A stretch of 6,335 bases of DNA from an uncultured Peptococcaceae bacterium (GTDB taxonomy: Bacteria; Bacillota; Peptococcia; Peptococcales; Peptococcaceae), in NCBI GenBank assembly GCA_900556545.1, contig USPE01000111.1, forward strand, positions 1-6,335. The letters are read 5' to 3'. The position numbers and the translations under genes were made by a program. Positions 1 through 6,057 of the stretch are shown here, piece by piece (the stretch's first letter is position 1; each line of letters starts with the position of its first letter). The notes beneath the pieces are model-generated. The model was given only the letters and a program-made list of their open reading frames with translations. It did not search any database and was not told the DNA's origin.

Positions 1-1031
1 TTTTTTATGCTGTAGGAATGTTGATTTGGGGGCCGCTCAGTGATAAATACGGTCGCAAAAAACCATTGTTATATGGTTACTTATTATATTGTATTGCCAG
101 TTTTGCCTGTATGATTTCCTGGAATGTATATATGCTTATTGCCAGCCGAATTTTACAGGGGATTGGAGCGGCCAGCGTAACAGCTATCTCGATGGCAATT
201 ATCAAAGATTGTTTTTCGGGCAAAACAAGGGAAACAGTATTAGCACTGGTGCAGACGTTTTCTGGATTTGGTCCCATTTTAGCACCGGTCATCGGTGGAT
301 GGCTGTTGTTAGTTACTGATTGGCGTGGTATCTTTTTTGTATTGTTTTTCTTTGGTATGATTGGATTGTTGTTGACCTGGTTGTATGAAGAAAGCCTGGA
401 GCCGGAAGGGCGGCTGAAGGGCAGTGCTTTTCAGTCTTTTGGTCAGATTTTTGTTGCTATGAAAAATAGGGTGTTTATGTGGATTATTATGATTTATGGA
501 GTTTTGAATATTCCGTTTTTTATGTATATCACATTATCATCTTATATTTACGTCAATCAATTTGCCTGCTCGGAGCAGGTATACAGCTATTATTATGCAG
601 TTTGTGCGTTGTTGTCTATGGCGGGTCCATTTTTATATATTCGTTTTTTCCAGAACAGCAACAAGAATACGTTAATTTATATCTGTCTGGGAATTAGTCT
701 TTTGGGCGGTATTGGCCTTATGACAGTGGGACAGTTGCAGCCTTATCTGTTTTGCCTGATGGTTTTCTTATTTTATCTATTTACCAATATTCTGCGTCCT
801 TACTTTACCAATTTGACATTGGAGCAGGAGAAGGATGTAGGAACGGCGTCATCGGTAATGAATATGTGCTATAATCTGTTCGGCAGCTTTGGGATGCTGA
901 TCTCATCTTGGTCGTTCTCCAATATGATTGTGGCCATTGGTTTCATGATTGCTTTGACTTCGGCCATCAGCATAGGAGCATGGTGGAAAATGGTGCATTC
1001 TGGTAAACCGATCCGCGGTTTTTATGATTGA
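1..1031 (+). CDS. Bcr/CflA-like MFS drug efflux transporter, 5' end missing
   Basis: This is a multi-pass inner-membrane transporter, probably a proton-driven drug or small-molecule exporter. The frame is open to the left edge (the codons before the first ATG at 18 read FYAVG), so the gene starts outside the window. Only about 342 residues are visible, against roughly 400 for the family, and the first helix is missing. Counting from the Met at 18, residues 5-16 form the MFS loop 2-3 signature (GPLSDKYGRKKP). Residues 44-52 carry the helix-4 motif with a conserved Arg (RILQGIGAA). Residues 83-94 carry the helix-5 antiporter motif (GFGPILAPVIGG). The rest is alternating hydrophobic helices and short basic loops, with a short hydrophilic tail. 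It ends in TGA and is followed by its own terminator. It is a normal chromosomal gene and marks the host side of the prophage junction. The family call is firm; the substrate is unknown. Confidence 0.88.
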   Translation, partial: FYAVGMLIWGPLSDKYGRKKPLLYGYLLYCIASFACMISWNVYMLIASRILQGIGAASVTAISMAIIKDCFSGKTRETVLALVQTFSGFGPILAPVIGGWLLLVTDWRGIFFVLFFFGMIGLLLTWLYEESLEPEGRLKGSAFQSFGQIFVAMKNRVFMWIIMIYGVLNIPFFMYITLSSYIYVNQFACSEQVYSYYYAVCALLSMAGPFLYIRFFQNSNKNTLIYICLGISLLGGIGLMTVGQLQPYLFCLMVFLFYLFTNILRPYFTNLTLEQEKDVGTASSVMNMCYNLFGSFGMLISSWSFSNMIVAIGFMIALTSAISIGAWWKMVHSGKPIRGFYD

Positions 1032-1051
1032 ATTTGAAATTATATAGCGAG

Positions 1052-1095
1052 AGGTTAGAAAAACGATGATGGATGTACGTTTTTCTAACCTTTTT
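1052..1095 (+). terminator. Rho-independent terminator of the MFS gene
   Basis: A perfect 14-bp stem (1052-1065 pairing with 1078-1091, AGGTTAGAAAAACG with its complement) closes a 12-base loop and runs into a five-T tract at 1091-1095. It lies 20 bases after the transporter stop codon. Read on the - strand there is no T tract after the stem, so it should not stop prophage transcripts arriving from the right. Confidence 0.85.
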
Positions 1096-1110
1096 AAGTT
1101 AGTATTATTA

Positions 1111-1138
1111 TGGGTATATAATATGTTTTATGTAAACT
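1111..1138 (+). other. dif-like XerC/XerD site 1 (candidate phage attachment junction)
   Basis: The 28 bases have the layout of a dif site: an 11-base left arm TGGGTATATAA, a six-base centre TATGTT and an 11-base right arm TTATGTAAACT. The right arm is identical to the XerD arm of Bacillus subtilis dif as I remember it. The left arm ends in the ATAA typical of XerC arms but is otherwise divergent. It sits between the host gene's terminator and the last prophage gene, where an integration junction is expected. It may be the hybrid host/phage junction or one half of a phage attP. Confidence 0.65.
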
Positions 1139-1163
1139 AACATAAGAAAACTTCGCACAGTCA

Positions 1164-1191
1164 AGTTTACATAATAGATGTTATATACACT
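1164..1191 (-). other. dif-like XerC/XerD site 2, inverted relative to site 1
   Basis: Read on the - strand this is AGTGTATATAA, CATCTA, TTATGTAAACT, a complete dif-like layout with a good XerC arm and a XerD arm identical to that of the site at 1111-1138. The two sites agree at 23 of 28 positions (11 of 11 in the XerD arm, 9 of 11 in the XerC arm, 3 of 6 in the centre). They face each other across a 25-base spacer. The site lies 10 bases beyond the rep stop codon. Confidence 0.65.
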
Positions 1192-1200
1192 GAACAATAA

Positions 1201-2367
1201 TTAGCAAAAAGAAACTTTCATTTTTTTCCTTTCAAGGTCAATCCGTTCAGCTTCATCGAGAGTAATACGCACCAAACGCTTATTAGTACGCCAAGCATTT
1301 AAACCAATTTCTTTTACAAGCCAATCTTCACCATATACACGCATCAGAGCAGAGAGAGTAGGAGCACATTGGGACTTGATCCAATCCGCAGCATCTTCCA
1401 ATGTACGCTCAGCTTTCAATACACGAAACAAACGAATAGGGGAAACATCACCAAGAAACTGTTCCCAACGCTGATTCACTGGCCACCTGTCCTTATGACT
1501 ATCAAATGGATTTTTATCTAAGATAGTAAAATAATTAGAGAGCACACCAGCAATAATTTCACCAATAGCGAAACCCGAAGATAGAAGCTGCTCACAAGCC
1601 ACCTGAGCACGGTCATCTTTACAAACTAATTCCCAGCGTACCCAATGCTCAGGCAAATCTTTATCATCATCACGAAAGATTCGTTCTAAGGTTTTATCAT
1701 AACAACGACAAAATAAATCTGATGTACGGGAACCTAAATAAACAGTATCACCTGTCAGTTCGGCAGATTGCATAGAAACAGTTTGATTAATACATAAAGA
1801 ACGCCAACGAGATTTCACTAATCCATCATTCACGAACTGGCGCAACTCATACGGATAAAAATATATATCACCAATATTATCCAACGCTAAATCAATACGA
1901 GTCACCTTACAATTAAAAGAAAGAATATTCTGAATCAAATCTGACGGCATAACACGAGAGAAGAGAGCACGGCAGCCTTCACCCGGTATCGTTACATGAA
2001 CACCCATTCCCGGATTTTTGGCACCGAAAAGAACCCGAACATCACCCCAATAAGCTTGCAGCTTATTTGAATAACCCATAGCACCACGGCCAGTATCTTC
2101 AAAATCAGCAAGAGAAAGACCTAAAATTTGTTCAACAACTAAATAATGTTCCATATCAAAAACGGTAAACTCAAGATAGTCAATACTTGCTAGCATCCCA
2201 TTATAGTCTACTCTACACAATTTGTCAAAATCAATCGTTTCTATTTGTTGTGGTTTTACTACCCCCCTGTTAGCAGAAGGGGGTTCAAGACGTGCAACCC
2301 CACGATTTTTTAGTTTTAACACTTTATTCTTCGGTGTATATCTATTTCTGAGTTTGTAGAAGTTCAT
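1201..2367 (-). CDS. Rolling-circle replication initiator, Rep_trans (pT181 RepC-like) family
   Basis: It would nick the double-stranded phage DNA at the origin, stay bound to the 5' end and start rolling-circle synthesis, the role of pII in M13. I chose the ATG at 2367 (388 residues) because a GAAAGG ribosome-binding site lies nine bases upstream. The in-frame TTG at 2376 would abut that site and add only three residues. In the 388-residue numbering, residues 60-69 (ASIDYLEFTV) open the catalytic domain and RIDLALD at 157-163 is the acidic metal-site region. YLGSRTSD at 210-217 followed by RCYDK at 221-225 is the family hallmark; Tyr223 is the best catalytic candidate. WVRWEL at 242-247 is a further conserved strand. 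It is the last gene of the prophage operon, and its ribosome-binding site overlaps the stop of the 92-residue gene. A GC-rich hairpin lies in its 5' coding part. Confidence 0.9.
   Translation of the reverse strand: MNFYKLRNRYTPKNKVLKLKNRGVARLEPPSANRGVVKPQQIETIDFDKLCRVDYNGMLASIDYLEFTVFDMEHYLVVEQILGLSLADFEDTGRGAMGYSNKLQAYWGDVRVLFGAKNPGMGVHVTIPGEGCRALFSRVMPSDLIQNILSFNCKVTRIDLALDNIGDIYFYPYELRQFVNDGLVKSRWRSLCINQTVSMQSAELTGDTVYLGSRTSDLFCRCYDKTLERIFRDDDKDLPEHWVRWELVCKDDRAQVACEQLLSSGFAIGEIIAGVLSNYFTILDKNPFDSHKDRWPVNQRWEQFLGDVSPIRLFRVLKAERTLEDAADWIKSQCAPTLSALMRVYGEDWLVKEIGLNAWRTNKRLVRITLDEAERIDLERKKMKVSFC
2261..2284 (-). other. GC-rich hairpin in the 5' part of rep, candidate double-strand origin
   Basis: Within an AT-rich gene, ACCCCC (2261-2266) pairs with GGGGGT (2279-2284). 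Inside it CTG (2267-2269) pairs with CAG (2274-2276), leaving a four-base loop (CTAA on the - strand) and a two-base bulge. It encodes the residues PPSANRG before the catalytic domain. Rep_trans replicons of the pT181 group are known to place the double-strand origin inside the 5' part of rep, with the nick in a hairpin loop. Function here is inferred. Confidence 0.45.
2280..2301 (-). repeat. Second inverted repeat sharing an arm with the rep hairpin
   Basis: On the - strand GGGGTT (2301-2296) can pair with AACCCC (2285-2280) across a 10-base loop. The AACCCC arm overlaps the arm used by the hairpin at 2261-2284, so the two structures exclude each other. Paired repeats of this kind often surround rolling-circle origins; the role here is unproven. 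Confidence 0.35.
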
Positions 2368-2380
2368 AATAACCAACCTT

Positions 2381-2659
2381 TCACATTTTGATATTCAAAA
2401 ACGGTATCTTATTCACAAAGAACCGCAGCATCTTATAAAAATCATCCCATAATTCAATTGCGATGATCACTGACAGACAGGGGAGAGCCACTGGAAGATA
2501 GAGCCAATTTCCAATGAAAGACATCCCCTGATTCAAATAACCTACAAATTCTGACCACACAGTAGAAATTTCTGATGGCAGAGATGGCAGCGCTGGCAAT
2601 AACCCCAATAAAAAAGAAAGCAAGCCGATTACAACATCAAGTACCAATTCAATAATCAT
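2381..2659 (-). CDS. Small two-helix membrane protein, pVI-like minor virion protein candidate
   Basis: This 92-residue protein has a hydrophobic helix at about residues 4-26 and another at about 50-70. A hydrophilic stretch separates them, and the tail is basic and aromatic, ending IPFLNIKM. It has no cleavable signal peptide. Its ATG overlaps the stop of the 492-residue gene as ATGA and no good ribosome-binding site precedes it, so it is probably translated by coupling. M13 gene VI, encoding a small multi-helix tip protein that works with pIII in adsorption and release, also directly follows gene III. Size, topology and position therefore suggest the same role. No sequence motif proves it; it could be another small membrane assembly factor. 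Confidence 0.6.
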   Translation of the reverse strand: MIIELVLDVVIGLLSFLLGLLPALPSLPSEISTVWSEFVGYLNQGMSFIGNWLYLPVALPCLSVIIAIELWDDFYKMLRFFVNKIPFLNIKM

Positions 2660-4134
2660 TGATGATTCAACCAGCTTTCATATTTACGTTTAATCGCATT
2701 AACTGTAGCAATCACGCATATTAAAGAAGTAATTGTTTTAATTGCATTTTTCACAACATCCAACTCCTTGGGCATAATTTCAAATTCATATTCGTTCCAA
2801 ACAGTAAAAGTACCCTCATTGGGTACTGCGATATCAAACTGTGGCAGTGTCATCGTATTTTGTGGAGTAGACACACCAGACACTACAGCTTTTCCCATTT
2901 CAATAACCATCTCCGGCACTTGATATAAAATCCCAAGTTTTTCTTCCGCCAACTGCTTCACTTCCTCAAATTTGCCACCGACCTTTTCCTGATCAGGAAC
3001 TATCAGATCGGTCAACATTTCTCCGATTTTTTCAGGTAATTCAGTAATACCTTTTATAATGTCAGTAAAGCCTTTTTTCATCTCATCAGTTTGGGATTGA
3101 ACCTTATCACCAACTTCTTTACCAGCTTCCTTAACCGTATTTTTTACTTCAGCAAAACCTTTATTTATACTTTGCCCAAGCTTACCAATAGATTGATTAA
3201 CCTGTCCAATCATACCGCCAACCTGATTGGTAACAGACTGGCCACTGGAAGTCGATAAAGTAGCTATCGAATTACCAAAAGAATAATTAAAAATCGGATA
3301 CCAACGCATATAATTACCATCAATATTAACACGATCATATCCATATAAAGATAAATCTTTATCAAAATTTGCATACATAGTGTTAACAGTATAAGGATAA
3401 ACAACAGTAACAACACAAGAATCAACACTGGCACTCATAACATCATACGTATAACCATTTTTAGTATAAGTATCTGGTATATCAAAAGACATGCTGTACC
3501 GATAATCAGCAGATGGACGATACATAATACTACTGCCAAAATCTGCTGGCAAAAACCATTCATTATCATAAGTAACAGATACATCAGATGTACCTGATTG
3601 ATTCGATATTGATATCCAACTTCCAGAACCTTCTTCAGTTTTCGGTGGCATATAGCCACTACCAGACCACGTATAAGTAACATATGCTTTATAAGGACTA
3701 GTAGTAGACGGTAGTAAAGCAGGCCAAACAGTACTCTGGCTAGAATCATCGGAAACCAAATTAGAAAAAAATATTAAACCATTAATATCTAACGACAAAG
3801 TACTAGCAGCATCAATATTTAAATCAGTAATATTATATCTAATACCATAATAAGGAGTACCAGAATCATAGTTACGATCAATGCTAGCAGTTACAACATA
3901 ACTATCAAACTGACTAATCGTATAATCAGTCAAATCATTACCGTTATAATTACCAACCGTATAACTACCAGTTTTAGAATTATAAAAAACAGCAGCAGCT
4001 TTAACAGTAGCATCAGTAACAGAACGGACTAAACTAAACCCAATCATACTATCAGTAGTACCAGCCATAACTGGTTGACTAACTAAAGCGATAATCAGTA
4101 GCGCCACTAGAAATACTAAAAACTTTCGTTTCAT
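2656..4134 (-). CDS. Secreted, C-terminally anchored phage protein, pIII-like adsorption protein candidate
   Basis: This 492-residue protein is the largest of the prophage. Residues 1-24 are a classical signal peptide (KRK, long hydrophobic core, VMA cleavage site). Residues 25-295 are rich in Ser, Thr, Tyr and Asn and look like a secreted beta-rich domain. Residues 300-405 are Lys/Glu-rich and predicted helical or coiled-coil, beginning VTNQVGGMIGQVNQSIG. A Pro-rich linker and a strand-like region follow, then a single membrane helix at about 463-481 and a short basic tail (KRKYESWLNHQ). Signal peptide, receptor-type domain, long stalk and C-terminal anchor match the layout of pIII, which binds the receptor and releases the virion. 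The pVI-like gene follows it. The start is firm: GGAGGTGAT lies just upstream and overlaps the preceding stop. Function is inferred from layout and position. Confidence 0.68.
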   Translation of the reverse strand: MKRKFLVFLVALLIIALVSQPVMAGTTDSMIGFSLVRSVTDATVKAAAVFYNSKTGSYTVGNYNGNDLTDYTISQFDSYVVTASIDRNYDSGTPYYGIRYNITDLNIDAASTLSLDINGLIFFSNLVSDDSSQSTVWPALLPSTTSPYKAYVTYTWSGSGYMPPKTEEGSGSWISISNQSGTSDVSVTYDNEWFLPADFGSSIMYRPSADYRYSMSFDIPDTYTKNGYTYDVMSASVDSCVVTVVYPYTVNTMYANFDKDLSLYGYDRVNIDGNYMRWYPIFNYSFGNSIATLSTSSGQSVTNQVGGMIGQVNQSIGKLGQSINKGFAEVKNTVKEAGKEVGDKVQSQTDEMKKGFTDIIKGITELPEKIGEMLTDLIVPDQEKVGGKFEEVKQLAEEKLGILYQVPEMVIEMGKAVVSGVSTPQNTMTLPQFDIAVPNEGTFTVWNEYEFEIMPKELDVVKNAIKTITSLICVIATVNAIKRKYESWLNHQ

Positions 4135-4138
4135 TCAA

Positions 4139-4801
4139 TCACCTCCGACTAAATGTAGAGAAGGAGAGAGAAGCAAACCACAATCCAAAGCCACAGGCAA
4201 TTACTAAAGCAATCAGATACACAATATCTGTAGATCTATCAGCGCCTGTAAGAGTAGGGTAGGGGGCAAGATTAGAATAAACTAAACCTTGACCAACTGT
4301 TAAAGAAAATGAAGAATCATCATAATACACATAAGAATACCGATTATTCGATCCTGTTCTGGTAGATAACTCATATACACGAACTGGTTCACCGGAGCCG
4401 GAGAATCCAGCAGAGAAATCACCGGTAGCAAAAATATATTCATATTGGCCAACTCGAGCAAATACATAGTCATGTTCCAATGGAACATAAGAAAGTAGCC
4501 CTTTTGCAAGATTCAAATAAGAATCAGAAATCATACCATCATCATACACATCATTGGCAGCGCGAAGCTGCGCTGCATAGTTGATATAATCATAAACAGT
4601 GGGCGTTGTGGCATCGCTGGCGGGGCTTTCGCTATCCGCTAGCGCGGATGCCACAAACTGCCCTGATGCTTCATCAAACACAAACATATCTGTTTCAGAA
4701 TCTACTGGCGGTTCAGGTTGGTACACCATATATGCCTGGGCAAATACTGGAGAGCCCAACAGCAGCCAGAACAGCACACATAGTATTAACTTTTTCGCCA
4801 T
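4139..4801 (-). CDS. Signal-peptide protein with C-terminal membrane anchor, function unknown
   Basis: A 220-residue protein made after AGGAGG placed about seven bases before the ATG. Residues 1-21 are a signal peptide (MAKK, hydrophobic core, VFA). Residues 22-190 would face outward: an acidic Ser/Ala/Pro/Asp-rich stretch to about 66, then a Tyr-rich part with DYVFARVGQYEYIFATGDF at 111-129 and a Ser/Tyr-rich section. A membrane helix lies at about 192-213, with a basic end (FSRR). The gene overlaps the assembly ATPase gene upstream by 16 bases, and its last codons CGG AGG TGA form the ribosome-binding site of the next gene, so the three are translationally linked. It may be a second tip protein or the outward-facing partner of an ATPase that lacks a membrane domain. 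I recognise no characterised family. Confidence 0.7.
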   Translation of the reverse strand: MAKKLILCVLFWLLLGSPVFAQAYMVYQPEPPVDSETDMFVFDEASGQFVASALADSESPASDATTPTVYDYINYAAQLRAANDVYDDGMISDSYLNLAKGLLSYVPLEHDYVFARVGQYEYIFATGDFSAGFSGSGEPVRVYELSTRTGSNNRYSYVYYDDSSFSLTVGQGLVYSNLAPYPTLTGADRSTDIVYLIALVIACGFGLWFASLSFSTFSRR

Positions 4802-5472
4802 GTCTGACCTCCTAGCCGCTGCATCTTTTGGTAGGTATCAAAAACATCATGCCGGAGATACCAGTCATGCAGGCACCAGTACGGCCGACCATTGTTAATC
4901 TCGATTGTACCGTCAACCGATTCAATGCATTCATCCATATCAATAATCACATTATGCTGTAAAAAACCAAACAGGCAGCGACAGTCAATAACATACTTTA
5001 ACTGCTCCCGAATGGGCTTAGCAATACGGGTAACCCGTTGGCTAGTGCCTATAATCAGCCGCCGTTGCTTCCGGCTTTGGGCAAATTCGATCATATCTTG
5101 CGGAGTAATCGACTTACTTTCCAGACTGTTCCAAATCAAATGGATTTCATCCAGTAAGTACACCACACCATCAACACCATTATTACCATACTTGCCTAAA
5201 TCATCCGGTTCTGTGTACTTATAAATTTCATTCGGATAGCCCATCAGGCACAAATCCATATTTGTAACAAGCCGAACGCGAGGAAAATCCAAAAGCAAAT
5301 TGTGTAAATATTGGACAGCAGAAGCAGTTTTACCCTGACCTTGGGAACCGCAGAAAAGTAAAATACCGGAGTGGGGGAAGATATCATAATAAGTTTTACG
5401 TTCATTTACCTTATCATCCAGCAAATCAAAGAAATCACCAATATTTCTATGTTTTTTTAAGTACCGAAGCAT
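4786..5472 (-). CDS. Zot/pI-family filamentous phage assembly ATPase
   Basis: This 228-residue P-loop NTPase would power extrusion of the phage through the membrane, replacing ssDNA-binding protein with coat subunits as pI does in M13. The Walker A motif is GSQGQGKT at 42-49. The Walker B region is VVYLLDEIH at 103-111, with Asp108 and Glu109 as catalytic candidates. A sensor-like GTSQRV is at 142-147, and ARKQ-type basic residues precede it (AQSRKQRRLIIG). Zot and pI proteins usually continue into one membrane helix and an outer domain, but here no hydrophobic segment is visible and the protein ends soon after the ATPase core. It starts at ATG 5472 after GGCGGTGA, a weaker ribosome-binding site than its neighbours have. 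The name Zot refers to the Vibrio homologue; nothing here indicates toxin activity. Confidence 0.87.
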   Translation of the reverse strand: MLRYLKKHRNIGDFFDLLDDKVNERKTYYDIFPHSGILLFCGSQGQGKTASAVQYLHNLLLDFPRVRLVTNMDLCLMGYPNEIYKYTEPDDLGKYGNNGVDGVVYLLDEIHLIWNSLESKSITPQDMIEFAQSRKQRRLIIGTSQRVTRIAKPIREQLKYVIDCRCLFGFLQHNVIIDMDECIESVDGTIEINNGRPYWCLHDWYLRHDVFDTYQKMQRLGGQTWRKS

Positions 5473-5544
5473 AGTTTCACCGCCTGAATAAATGCGTAAT
5501 AGATATCAATAAATTAATTAAATTCCTAAAAACATATAAAATTC

Positions 5545-5682
5545 TCACTTAATAATAAGCCTCCCGCCAAAAGCAGCTCGCAATATAACAGAAACAGCAA
5601 GGTTGCCAAAGCCAAAAACAATGGAAAATGGGAGAAAGCCCTGCAAATACATAATGAAAGTTTGTGTGATAGATTCATACAT
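5545..5682 (-). CDS. 45-residue single-helix membrane protein, pVII/pIX-like minor coat candidate
   Basis: A small open frame begins at ATG 5682 after AAGGAG placed nine bases upstream and ends in TGA at 5547-5545. The protein begins MYESITQTFIMYLQGF, has one hydrophobic helix at about residues 15-36 and ends with basic residues (RAAFGGRLIIK). It has no cleavable signal peptide. M13 pVII and pIX are also tiny one-helix proteins (32-33 residues), encoded next to the coat gene, that cap the end of the particle that emerges first. Good ribosome-binding site, tight position between the coat terminator and the assembly ATPase, and membrane topology support a real gene. The exact role is inferred. 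Confidence 0.62.
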   Translation of the reverse strand: MYESITQTFIMYLQGFLPFSIVFGFGNLAVSVILRAAFGGRLIIK

Positions 5683-5701
5683 GATGCACAACTCCTTGAT
5701 T

Positions 5702-5739
5702 AAAAATAAAGGCTACGCAGCCAGATCAGCCGCGCAGCC
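5702..5739 (-). terminator. Intrinsic terminator directly after the major coat gene
   Basis: On the - strand a 12-bp stem with three G-T wobbles (5739-5728 pairing with 5722-5711, GC-rich, GGCTGCGCGGCT arm) closes a five-base loop and runs into TTTATTTTT at 5710-5702. It begins 28 bases after the coat stop. Partial read-through would feed the genes for the small membrane protein and assembly ATPase, the same logic as the M13 terminator after gene VIII. Confidence 0.8.
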
Positions 5740-5767
5740 GCAAACAAACTTTGTATGAAAGCACAAA

Positions 5768-6043
5768 TTAAGCAGAAACTCTACCTTTACGGACCGCGGA
5801 CATAATAACACGAATTCCTTTTCTGATGGCCCACCACATAAACACAATACCAATGCAAGATGTAATCATGGCAGCAATCATTCCAATAATACTGGTTACA
5901 TTCAGAGTACCAGTCACAGTAGAAATGATGGTTTGTAATTCTGTAGAAGTAAATGCTCCGCCGGAACCAGCAGGTTCTTCAGCAAAAGCAAAAACCGGAA
6001 TCATCAGAAAAAAAGCAGTTAATGCAAAAATCTTATTTTTCAT
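5768..6043 (-). CDS. Major coat protein precursor (pVIII-like)
   Basis: A 91-residue precursor of the helical subunit that forms the phage tube. Residues 1-21 are a signal peptide (MKNK, hydrophobic core, AFA before EE). The mature protein of about 70 residues has the pVIII layout. Its exposed N-terminal part is short and acidic or neutral (EEPAGSGG onward). A membrane-spanning helix lies at about residues 51-72 (SIIGMIAAMITSCIGIVFMWWA). A strongly basic tail follows (RKGIRVIMSAVRKGRVSA), which would contact the packaged DNA. The ribosome-binding site GGAGGTG at 6057-6051 is the best kind for high expression, and a terminator follows the gene, both fitting a protein needed in very high copy. 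The pV-like gene ends just upstream at 6058. No similarity search was possible; topology and context carry the call. Confidence 0.83.
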   Translation of the reverse strand: MKNKIFALTAFFLMIPVFAFAEEPAGSGGAFTSTELQTIISTVTGTLNVTSIIGMIAAMITSCIGIVFMWWAIRKGIRVIMSAVRKGRVSA

Positions 6044-6057
6044 TAGTTTTCACCTCC

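Larger units (their letters stand above)
1111..1191. repeat. Inverted repeat formed by the two dif-like sites
   Basis: The facing sites can pair into one long hairpin in single-stranded DNA. The XerD arms pair fully, the XerC arms pair at 9 of 11 positions, the centre is partly unpaired and the 25-base spacer at 1139-1163 forms the tip. CTX phage of Vibrio cholerae is known to integrate its single-stranded genome through such a folded pair of opposed dif-like sites. That this element does the same is an inference from layout. Confidence 0.6.

Noticed and set aside
1032..1200. tRNA gene or CRISPR-type repeats as the integration target
   Set aside because: No tRNA-like fold and no direct repeat series are present; the repeats seen are inverted and dif-like.
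2365..2376. TTG at 2376 as the rep start
   Set aside because: It abuts the GAAAGG sequence, leaving no spacing, while ATG 2367 has nine bases; the three extra residues add nothing.
3435..3749. 104-residue - strand frame inside the 492-residue gene
   Set aside because: It lies wholly in another frame of a gene with signal peptide and strong ribosome-binding site; its hydrophobic look comes from the T-rich coding strand.
4599..5224. + strand frames opposite the 220-residue and ATPase genes
   Set aside because: They are antisense to two well-supported genes with clear motifs and show no domain of their own.
4786..5472. Zot homologue as an enterotoxin
   Set aside because: The similarity is to the assembly ATPase core; the outer C-terminal part linked to toxin activity in Vibrio is absent.
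5473..5544. Possible promoter in the AT-rich gap before the ATPase gene
   Set aside because: Scanning the - strand gave only weak TTGATA- or TATTAC-like matches without a fitting partner at 16-18 bases, so none can be claimed.
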